From contig JAFGOY010000016.1 in the NCBI GenBank assembly GCA_016926255.1, positions 1 to 49,966 of the forward strand: a stretch of DNA of 49,966 nt. Direction: 5' to 3'. The stretch comes from Anaerolineae bacterium (GTDB lineage: Bacteria > Chloroflexota > Anaerolineae > Aggregatilineales > UBA3940). Shown piece by piece: positions 33,372 to 40,876 of this stretch (positions are counted from its first letter, which is position 1; every line of letters begins with the position of its first letter). Made by a program: the position numbers and the translations under genes. The notes beneath the pieces were generated by a model. It saw only the letters and a list, made by a program, of their open reading frames with translations. It ran no database searches and had not been told where the DNA came from.

Positions 33372-33943
33372 TTCAGCGTTTCCATACTTTCGACGATCCC
33401 CTGGTAGATCGGCAGGTTCGTATCGAAAGTCTGTCGCGAATAATCAGAGGCGAAAACCAGGATCGCCTGGTTTTGCTGCATCACCACGCCAATAAACTCG
33501 CCCTCATTGAAATTCTCGTCGTACCCAAAGGCGCAGATCGCGTCGCCGGCGGCGGACTGCAGCGGTCTGGTTTCGTAGGGGATGTCGTAGAGCACATACG
33601 ACAGTTCGGTGATGATGTCTTCGAGTAGCTGTGTCTTGTTCATGCCGGGGGTAAACGTCATCTCCCAGTATTCGGGGGCGGTGGTTTCGTCAAACAGGTA
33701 TATCTCGATATAGCCTTCGCCAGCTATCTCGAATATGTCGAAATTGTCGTAGTCATACCAGCTGATCTCCCAGCCGTTGGGCCGGTAGGTACTGATGTTC
33801 ATGTCCCCATTGTCGTAGCGCAGCCCGCTGCCGGGCACGCCCGCCGATGGCTCTGCGCTGCTGCCCAGGCCGGGAACGCTGCATGCCAGTGTCGATATGA
33901 TCAGGACTGCCAGTGCTACGATCCATATCTTCCGTTTGCTCAC
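33368..33943 (-). CDS. lipoprotein translationally coupled to the Ser/Thr kinase
   Basis: 191 aa starting at GTG 33943, which overlaps the kinase stop in GTGA; GGGAG lies upstream. The frame is open further back but only inside the kinase gene. Signal sequence with lipobox STLAC (Cys about 21). The mature part is small, acidic and aromatic-rich: NGWEISWYDYDNFDIFEIAG, EIYLFDETTAPEYWE and FGYDENFNEGEFIGVVMQQNQAILVFASDY. It resembles small PsbP-like or DUF1795-type lipoproteins only loosely. Coupling to the kinase suggests it may act as accessory sensor or ligand-binding partner. Confidence 0.82.
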   Translation of the reverse strand: MSKRKIWIVALAVLIISTLACSVPGLGSSAEPSAGVPGSGLRYDNGDMNISTYRPNGWEISWYDYDNFDIFEIAGEGYIEIYLFDETTAPEYWEMTFTPGMNKTQLLEDIITELSYVLYDIPYETRPLQSAAGDAICAFGYDENFNEGEFIGVVMQQNQAILVFASDYSRQTFDTNLPIYQGIVESMETLN

Positions 33944-35682
33944 TGTTGATCTCCCTGACTTCTCTGTATCGCATCCCCATCGACGAGCATCCACGAGCCG
34001 TCGGCAGCCAGGGCCACTTCGTACTTTTCCCAGGTCAGGGTTTCGTCGCAGTTGACTGCCTGCATATCCCATTTGCCGCTGGCGATTGCAATGGTGAACT
34101 GCCCGCCGGGTGTAACAACCTGGCCTTCCTCCATTTGATTGAGCGCCCATATCGTGTCATCTGGCGAGGAAACGAAGAATTTGCAGATATTGTAGCTGGT
34201 CTGGTTTTCGAGTGTGAACGTCAGGGCCCTGTCCCGGATCACCCAGCTAAACCAGGGGCCATCGAAAACAACCCCGGCATGAACATCGAGCATGTTGTTG
34301 CCGCAGTCGTCGGCTATATAGTCATATTTACCATAAGGGATATCGGTCAGTGTGTAGGATTCCCCGGTACGGATGACCTCATCTGCGCCAAGCCGGTTGT
34401 CTCCCCATTCGTCGTCGCTGTTCAGTGAAACATACACGGCACAGATCGTCACGCTGCCCTGGTTGACGATCTCCAGCGAGGTCGTTCCCTGATCGACCTC
34501 CGGCGTATCGGTCGGCTGGGGCGGTGACTCCGGCGTCTGGGTCGGAACCGGGGTGGGCGTCGTGTCGAATACCCCCGATGCACCCATGATGAAGAACCCG
34601 CCGACGCAAACTGCCAGCAGGACGAATATCCCGCCGATCACCAGCCCGATGCCGATACTGCACCCGCCGATGGTCACCCGCCTGCCTTTCGGCTGCGGTG
34701 CAACGGCGGCGGTTGGGGGTGGCGTGGCGGGACCTGCCGGGGTATCAACCGGAGGTGGTGTCATAGGAATAGCATCGGTCAATGGGGCGGTCAACCCGGC
34801 GTCGAAGGCCCCGACTGCTTCGCTGCCGCTGGATTCGATCGCCTGCCGCAGCGCCGACGCCAGTTCGCCTGCCGTTTGATAGCGGTTCTCCGGGTCTTTT
34901 GCCATCGCCTGGTTGACCACATGCGCAATCGCCGGAGAAAGCTCCGGCCTGATCATCGAAACGTCGGGCACCGGTTCGTTGACGTGTGCCAGCAGCACGC
35001 TCAGGGGCGTCTCGCCGGAGAAGGGATAGCTGCCGGTGAGCATCTGGAAGAGCGTCACTCCCAGCGCGTAGATGTCCGCCTGGGGCGTCGTCCTGGCGCT
35101 GCTTGCCATCTCCGGAGCCATGTATGCCGGGGTGCCGACGATCCCTGTGCCGGTAAGCTGGATCGTCGATTCGCTGATCTTGGCGATCCCGAAGTCGGCA
35201 AGGTGGGCGTTGCCATGTTCGTCGAGCAGGACATTGCTCGGCTTGAAATCGCGGTGGATCACCCCCTTCGAGTGGGCATGATCCAGCCCTTCGGCGATCT
35301 GCTCGACCATCCGCAGGATTTCGTCGAGCGGCATCGGCCCGGAGGCCATCCGGTCGGCGAGCGTGCCGCCCGACATGTGAGCCATCACGATGTAGGGCCG
35401 CCGGTTGTACTCACCGTAGTCGTAGACCGGGAGAACGCGCGGGTGCTGGAGCTTCGAGATCACCTGCACTTCGCGTTCGAAGCGCTGCATAAAGGTTGCA
35501 TCATGGGTGAAGTTCGGCGGGATGACCTTGATCGCCACCGTCCGCCCGATCGATTTTTGCCGGGCCAGGTAGACGGTCGCCATGCCACCTTTCCCAAGTT
35601 CCCGGATGATCTCGTACTGCCCGATGGTCTGCCCGATCAGTTCATCTTCGTTTGGCTGTGATTGCTCATCGGCCATTTGCAT
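33940..35682 (-). CDS. Hanks-type Ser/Thr protein kinase with duplicated extracellular domain
   Basis: 580 aa from ATG 35682 (a GTG at 35685 and ATG at 35673 are alternatives). The kinase domain covers ~20-285: GKGGMATVYLA, catalytic Lys in AIKVI (about 53), HRDFKPSN (about 144-151), DFG (about 164) and APEM. It is followed by a Pro/Thr linker. A membrane helix lies at about 338-368. The outside part has two similar ~80-residue units (about 402-484 and 487-570). Both carry IV(N/E)..S...IC..(Y/F)VS.., a Trp, G.Y.L/F.I and a second cysteine. A PP2C partner is encoded in the same window, and an FHA histidine kinase is divergent. Confidence 0.95.
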   Translation of the reverse strand: MQMADEQSQPNEDELIGQTIGQYEIIRELGKGGMATVYLARQKSIGRTVAIKVIPPNFTHDATFMQRFEREVQVISKLQHPRVLPVYDYGEYNRRPYIVMAHMSGGTLADRMASGPMPLDEILRMVEQIAEGLDHAHSKGVIHRDFKPSNVLLDEHGNAHLADFGIAKISESTIQLTGTGIVGTPAYMAPEMASSARTTPQADIYALGVTLFQMLTGSYPFSGETPLSVLLAHVNEPVPDVSMIRPELSPAIAHVVNQAMAKDPENRYQTAGELASALRQAIESSGSEAVGAFDAGLTAPLTDAIPMTPPPVDTPAGPATPPPTAAVAPQPKGRRVTIGGCSIGIGLVIGGIFVLLAVCVGGFFIMGASGVFDTTPTPVPTQTPESPPQPTDTPEVDQGTTSLEIVNQGSVTICAVYVSLNSDDEWGDNRLGADEVIRTGESYTLTDIPYGKYDYIADDCGNNMLDVHAGVVFDGPWFSWVIRDRALTFTLENQTSYNICKFFVSSPDDTIWALNQMEEGQVVTPGGQFTIAIASGKWDMQAVNCDETLTWEKYEVALAADGSWMLVDGDAIQRSQGDQQ

Positions 35683-35799
35683 CACCTTTTCCTGGATGTG
35701 GTGGAGATTCCTTCGCGTAACGTTCCTGAGTAGTTTGCATCACACGGCGGCCTGGCGCAAGTGAGAGTGCTGGAGAATCCAGGAAAATGGCTGTGGAAC

Positions 35800-35828
35800 T
35801 TGTCCCCGGTTCAGGCAGGTGCTATAGT
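35800..35828 (+). promoter_or_regulatory. promoter of the FHA histidine kinase gene
   Basis: TTGTCC (35800-35805) and TATAGT (35823-35828) are separated by exactly 17 bp, placing the start point near 35835. This lies inside a possible longer reading frame beginning at 35787 and so supports the ATG at 35886 as the real start. Confidence 0.68.
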
Positions 35829-35885
35829 AAGCAGACCGGGACTACGTATTGCCTTTCAACACGACAGATGGGGAGTAGGTGGAGA

Positions 35886-38354
35886 ATGGCCGGCGATTCA
35901 GATCAACCGCGAAAAACTGTAACCGATCGTCTGACTGCTGAAGACCTCAGGGACATGTCTTTTATCGAGCAGGAGATCACCTTTCGACCGTTTCCGGATG
36001 CCAGACCGCCGGAGGCGAAAAAGGCGATCAACTGGCGGGTGCGCTTCGATCTGGCTACCGATTCCAGCGTCCGCTTTGGCCTCGATATCAACGGTGATGT
36101 CACCCTGGGGCGGGGCGGTGAAACACTCAACACTATCGACCTGTCTCCCTACCGCGCTGACGAATACGGTGTGTCACGTCGGCATGCTATGCTGCGCCCA
36201 TCTTCTACTGCACTCTACCTCGTCGATCTGGGCAGCACCAACGGTACGCTGCGTAACGGCCAGTCGATAGGGGTCAACACGCCGTTTTCGCTCTCGAACG
36301 GCGATACGATTACACTTGGGCGGCTTCAGTTCGTCGTCTGGATCATCGACCGGCCTTCCGGTCGAACCCGTGCGTTGGAGAAAAAGGCCGACCTTGCCGA
36401 TGCGCTGGCGCAGGTTGGTAAGGCGATCACCTCACAGCTCGATCTCGACGCAGTGCTCAATCAGGTCACCGAAGCGGCGATGACGGTCACCGATGCCGGT
36501 GAAACCGGTATCTGGCTGGTCGATGAGGAAACGGGCGAGCTGTTCCTTGAGGCGCAGCACGGGATCGAAGACGAGAAAATCCAGCGCATGCGAATCCCGA
36601 TAAGTGGTGATTCTCTGGCGGCGAAAGTGATCAAGACCGGCAAACCGCTCCGCGCCAGCCGCCAGCCCGGTGAAGCGCAGATCAAAATCAAGACCGGCTA
36701 TCTGGTCGAGGCGCTGCTCTATGTGCCGATCACCCTGGGCGGGGTGACCTTCGGCGTGCTGGCTGCTGCTCACCGGGAGGAGACGGTTGGCTTCAGTGAT
36801 CGCGAACTGCGTCTGCTCGAAGCCATCGCCGATTTCGCCGCGATTGCCATCCAGAATGCACGCACCTACCGCTCGACCGACCAGGCGCTTGCCCGGCGTG
36901 TCGAGGATTTGATGGCCCTCAACGAACTGTCGTTTGCCGTATCGACCTCGCTCGATCTGGACTATATCCACAAGGTGCTGATCGAGAAGCTGCGCGGCTT
37001 GAAAGAGATCGAAAACGCGGTGCTGTGGCTGGTCAATCGAGAGAACGGCAAACTGGAACCCTACAATCAATCCGAACAGATTAGCGAGTTGATCCACCGT
37101 ACCGGTGACCAGATTCCAGATGTTGTCAAAACAGTTGTCGATAAAGAGGCGCCGGTCGTCGCCGGTTTCCTCGATATGGATCAGGCGTTTCAGGAAGCCG
37201 ACGGTCAATCGACTTCCACCGTCAAGGCCAAGTCGCTGGTGGGGCTGCCCTTGCTGGCGAAGGAATCGACCATCGGTGCGCTGGCGCTGATCGCGCGGCG
37301 TGGCGTGATTCAGGATCAGGACCTCGCCCGCTTGCAGGCTTTTGCCAACCCGGTTGCGGTGGCGATTGAGAACGCACGGCTCTATGCCCAGGCCGAATAT
37401 GCCCACGCAACTATCCTTGCCACTGCCGAAACCCTTCCCCAGCCGATGCTGATCCTCGACGACCAGGGCCGGGTGCTGCTTGCCAACCAGTCGGCCAACG
37501 AAATCCTCGAGAAGCATATGTCCCAGCTCTTCGAAGGGATCAGCGAAGGGGTCGGCAGGACAACCGAGATCAAGATCGACAGCAGTACCTACCTGGCGAC
37601 GATTGAACACTCGACGACGGTGGGGACGATTGTGGTGATGCAGGATATTACCTATGTCAAAGAGCTTGAAAAAGAACAGTCCGAGATGGTGCGGGCGCTG
37701 TCGCATGATCTGAAAAGCCCGCTGACGTCGGTCAAGGGTTGGGCGCAGCTCGTCAAGCAGGTTTCTGAGTTGGATGATCGACCGGCGGGGTATGTCGAGC
37801 ATATCATCGATTCTGCCGACCGGATGCTGTCGATGATCTCCTCGCTGCTGACAAGTGCGACGGCCAGCCGGTCGGCCCGGTTTGTGCGTGCGCCATGTGC
37901 TTTAGAAGAAAGCGTAACCAGGGCCATCGCCGACCTGCGCGGCGCGGCGCTTGCCAAGGCAATTTCGGTCGAGATGACCGTCACCGGGATTCCGTACAAG
38001 ATCATCGCCGATTCGAGCCGTCTCTATCATCTGGCGCTTAACCTGGTCGATAACGCGATCAAGTATTCGCCGAAGCATACGACGGTCAACGTTGGCGTGG
38101 CGTATACCAACGCCGGTGTCACATTGTCCGTTGCCGACGAAGGAGAGGGTATTCCGGAGGATGATCTGTCCCGTATTTTCGACCATCACTACCGGAGCGA
38201 GAAGCACTCACACCTGTCGGGGACGGGCGTGGGTCTGACCATCGTCAAGGCGGTTTCTAAGGCCCATGACGGTGACGTGATCGCTGCGAACCGGGCTTCG
38301 GGCGGCGCGATCTTCACTGTGAAGCTGCCCGCCACCCTGCGTTCTGACGAGTAG
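35886..38354 (+). CDS. cytosolic hybrid-domain sensor histidine kinase: FHA-GAF-GAF-PAS-HisKA-HATPase
   Basis: 822 aa. FHA domain at ~55-150 (VTLGRGGET, VSRRHAML, DLGSTNGTLRNG), which binds phosphothreonine. GAF1 ~165-327, GAF2 ~338-500, PAS ~505-590 (ETLPQPMLILDDQGRVLLANQSA). HisKA follows with phosphoacceptor His607 in RALSHDLKSPLTS, then HATPase with N box NLVDNAIKYS (N724), G1 DEGEGIPE and GTGVGLTIVK. No membrane segment is present, so it is soluble. ATG 35886 follows GGGGAG-N10. No response regulator is adjacent. The FHA domain next to a Ser/Thr kinase gene suggests phosphothreonine input. Confidence 0.96.
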   Translation: MAGDSDQPRKTVTDRLTAEDLRDMSFIEQEITFRPFPDARPPEAKKAINWRVRFDLATDSSVRFGLDINGDVTLGRGGETLNTIDLSPYRADEYGVSRRHAMLRPSSTALYLVDLGSTNGTLRNGQSIGVNTPFSLSNGDTITLGRLQFVVWIIDRPSGRTRALEKKADLADALAQVGKAITSQLDLDAVLNQVTEAAMTVTDAGETGIWLVDEETGELFLEAQHGIEDEKIQRMRIPISGDSLAAKVIKTGKPLRASRQPGEAQIKIKTGYLVEALLYVPITLGGVTFGVLAAAHREETVGFSDRELRLLEAIADFAAIAIQNARTYRSTDQALARRVEDLMALNELSFAVSTSLDLDYIHKVLIEKLRGLKEIENAVLWLVNRENGKLEPYNQSEQISELIHRTGDQIPDVVKTVVDKEAPVVAGFLDMDQAFQEADGQSTSTVKAKSLVGLPLLAKESTIGALALIARRGVIQDQDLARLQAFANPVAVAIENARLYAQAEYAHATILATAETLPQPMLILDDQGRVLLANQSANEILEKHMSQLFEGISEGVGRTTEIKIDSSTYLATIEHSTTVGTIVVMQDITYVKELEKEQSEMVRALSHDLKSPLTSVKGWAQLVKQVSELDDRPAGYVEHIIDSADRMLSMISSLLTSATASRSARFVRAPCALEESVTRAIADLRGAALAKAISVEMTVTGIPYKIIADSSRLYHLALNLVDNAIKYSPKHTTVNVGVAYTNAGVTLSVADEGEGIPEDDLSRIFDHHYRSEKHSHLSGTGVGLTIVKAVSKAHDGDVIAANRASGGAIFTVKLPATLRSDE

Positions 38355-38494
38355 CTGCCTTACGATTTTCATACGTTGGGTGATCTACCCTGTTCAGGTA
38401 ATTGAACTGCCGGGCTGAAAGTGATAAACTTTGATCATAGTAGATGCCCGGCTGAGTTTTAGTGGTAGTCAGTTTCGGGGAAAGGGTAAGGTAG

Positions 38495-38629
38495 ATGGTT
38501 ATGTGGACAGCAGCAGGGATACTTATCGCAATATTGTTTGCTTTGATCATGGTGGCTGCGCCTGAGGCTCCAGGTTTACGCGTCAAGCCGGTGCCGGTTC
38601 CTGTTCGTGTAGAAGACGAACGGTATTAA
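38495..38629 (+). CDS. 44-aa single-pass membrane protein
   Basis: ATG 38495 is preceded by GGGTAAGGTAG, and the frame ends at TAA 38627-38629. Residues ~3-20 (MWTAAGILIAILFALIMV) are a hydrophobic helix. Then come AAPEAPGLRV and a proline-valine run KPVPVPVRVEDERY. It is a typical small bacterial membrane protein in shape. A perfect hairpin follows 37 nt later. Position after the FHA histidine kinase gene (141 nt) leaves open whether it is expressed with it. Confidence 0.65.
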   Translation: MVMWTAAGILIAILFALIMVAAPEAPGLRVKPVPVPVRVEDERY

Positions 38630-38665
38630 ACAAATCAAAAATTGTCAGGTACGTCCCTGGTCACC

Positions 38666-38705
38666 GAGAGGGCTGCTTAAAATCGAAAGCAGCCCTCTCG
38701 CATTT
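38666..38705 (+). terminator. hairpin after the 44-aa gene
   Basis: GAGAGGGCTGCTT and AAGCAGCCCTCTC form a 13-bp stem around AAAATCGA, followed by GCATTTCTC. A small T-run is present on the plus strand only, so it serves the plus-strand transcript better than the convergent TPR gene. Confidence 0.7.
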
Positions 38706-38731
38706 CTCGCGGCGTTTCCGCATGTGATTGT

Positions 38732-40660
38732 CTATCTGTCGAGCAGATCTAACCACACATCGGGCACGCTTTCCGGGTCAATATCGGCCCACATAGCGAT
38801 CCACGAAAGGGCTTCTTCCATTTTCTTCTGGGCCAAAAAGAGTTCAATCTGTGTGGTGGCGAGCAGGGCATATTCGGCAAAGTGCAGACGCTCCCGTTTG
38901 AAGAGCGGAGCGAGCCATTCCTGGGCCTCGTCATATTTCTTCTGCTTACCGAGCATTTTGGCCATCGCGCAGCGGGCGTAGAAATAATCAGGGTAGCGTT
39001 CGGCCAGATCACGCCAGACTGCGTCGGCCTCTTCCTGGCGGTCTGATAGTTGCAGTGCCAGCCCACGCTGGTTGAGAAGCTGTCTGGCATCCGGCGCAAT
39101 TGTCAGGGCCTGCTCGACCCACTCAAGGGCCTCCTCTGGTTCATCGTTGTATACGGCATCTACGCTTGCTTGATAATATTCGAGTGCCTCGTCGGGCAGA
39201 TCGGGCTTTTCTGGTTCACCGTGAAGCTCATAAGCCATCATCATGATTTCCCTGGGTTGGCCTTTGATGGTCAGGGTTACTGGCTGGCTGCGATCGATCT
39301 GGCCGTACTGTGTCGCCAGTTGACCGGCCTCCATGCGCTGTGTATCCGTTCCCCGCTGGCCCATGGCGAAATCGGCCAGTCCCGGCGTGTTGACATACTT
39401 CGCAATATTCAAAACGAAATCAATGCCCTCTCCGTCACCCCGATCGAGCAGAATCGGCAGCACGGCTTTGAGTGCTGGAAGCTGGTTGACCAGCTTCTCG
39501 ACTGCCACCCGGATGGATTCTTCGGGGTCTTGCTGCCTTCCTCCTTTGCTGAAAGCCCGCAGCAGGCGTTCGAGCCAGTTCCTTGCCAACCAGTAGTTGA
39601 GCGTAAAATACCACGCGCCGATTTGTTCGCCGGGAGGCATCCTCAGATCGGCGAGGTTATCCCGTGAATGGCTGAAGTGGGGATCGTTTCGCAGCACCGC
39701 CTTCCAGATTTTTCGAGCCTGCTTCTCATTGTCGCAGCGAGCGTAGGCGACGCCGCACTGGTGCCGGGACATGGGATCGAGATAGATGTCGATTTCTTTT
39801 CCGAATAGTTTCTCGGCCCTTTCGTAGATTTCGATCAGCGCCTCGTCGTACCCGGCATAGGCGAAGGTCTCGATCAGCTTGTTGTATTGGTCGGGTTCTG
39901 ATAAGTCTTCCCGGCGCAGTTCGCCGATCTTCAGAGCAGCTTCGTTCTCGCGGCCCAATCGCACCAGGTACTGTCCTTCGCTGCATCGCGCGTGGAAATT
40001 GTCCGGGTATTCGGCCAGCACTTTCTCTGTGATCGACAGCGCCCGCTCCAGGTTGCCCTCCAGAGCGTAAGTCATACTGACATTATTCAGCGGTGGAGCT
40101 TTATACTTGAGACGTTTCGCTGCTTCCTGGGAAAGTACGCGCCCTTCTTTGGACATTCCCATACTGACCAGCATCTGCCCTTCCTCAAAAAGAACCAGGT
40201 CGGCGAGCTCTGCATCCTGTGCCATCGGGTTGTTTTTTAGATTGTCTTCAATAGCTGGCTGGATACTGTCGAGGAGCTGGCGCATCTCCTCGTTCTGTTC
40301 ACCGTGCGGGAAGCGTTCGAGATAAAGTGTTGCGTGGTAAAGTGTCGAGTGAACCATCACCAGTCGAGTCGAGGCGAATACCAGATTGGAGCGATGGCTT
40401 TCTTCGTGGGGTTCCAATTTGCTCAGATCACGGCTTGCATACCAGATGAGGCGATTGTCATTGGTCTTGATGCCCATCTCGAGCAGCAGTTCCCAGGATT
40501 CAACCATATTGGGGCGTTTGCTGATTAGAGTCCATATTTCTTGTGTGGCCGTTTCCAGGTAACCGCTGTCAAGCATATCCCCGATCTCGTCCACCTTGCG
40601 TGCATCGGCTTGAGTGATAGCTCTGGGTTGTCTCCGTTTTTGACCTGATCTTTTCGCCAT
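38732..40660 (-). CDS. tetratricopeptide-repeat protein
   Basis: 642 aa from ATG 40660 (MAKRSGQKRRQPRAI); GGAGTGGGAG precedes it, and the longer frame to 40732 is not supported. After a basic N-terminus, degenerate TPR helices run through the sequence: NVSMTYALEGNLERALSITEKVLAEYP, ALEYYQASVDAVYNDEPEEALEWVEQAL, and RGLALQLSDRQEEADAVWRDLAERYP-type repeats toward the end. No signal sequence, so a cytosolic scaffold. RNWLERLLRAFSKGGRQ in the middle is an insertion. TPR proteins mediate protein-protein contacts; partners unknown. Confidence 0.85.
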   Translation of the reverse strand: MAKRSGQKRRQPRAITQADARKVDEIGDMLDSGYLETATQEIWTLISKRPNMVESWELLLEMGIKTNDNRLIWYASRDLSKLEPHEESHRSNLVFASTRLVMVHSTLYHATLYLERFPHGEQNEEMRQLLDSIQPAIEDNLKNNPMAQDAELADLVLFEEGQMLVSMGMSKEGRVLSQEAAKRLKYKAPPLNNVSMTYALEGNLERALSITEKVLAEYPDNFHARCSEGQYLVRLGRENEAALKIGELRREDLSEPDQYNKLIETFAYAGYDEALIEIYERAEKLFGKEIDIYLDPMSRHQCGVAYARCDNEKQARKIWKAVLRNDPHFSHSRDNLADLRMPPGEQIGAWYFTLNYWLARNWLERLLRAFSKGGRQQDPEESIRVAVEKLVNQLPALKAVLPILLDRGDGEGIDFVLNIAKYVNTPGLADFAMGQRGTDTQRMEAGQLATQYGQIDRSQPVTLTIKGQPREIMMMAYELHGEPEKPDLPDEALEYYQASVDAVYNDEPEEALEWVEQALTIAPDARQLLNQRGLALQLSDRQEEADAVWRDLAERYPDYFYARCAMAKMLGKQKKYDEAQEWLAPLFKRERLHFAEYALLATTQIELFLAQKKMEEALSWIAMWADIDPESVPDVWLDLLDR

Positions 40661-40876
40661 TCTCCCACTCCTTTTTCTGCCAGTAGGGGGTTTGATGTGG
40701 CACAGTTTACCGGAATCAGCGCTGCGTGTCACCAGATTGAATGATGAAGATATTGTTACGATGCTTGCAAAATCTGATAGGGCACCGCTAGAATTCAGGG
40801 TACAAAACGTTCCTTACGGCTGACAGCGAGTATATCGAGACTTCGCTATTGACGGTCGAGAAAAACAATTCATTTA

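Noticed and set aside
36432-37802. 456-aa minus-strand open frame
   Set aside because: It is antisense to the histidine kinase, whose domains are all intact in the plus-strand frame.
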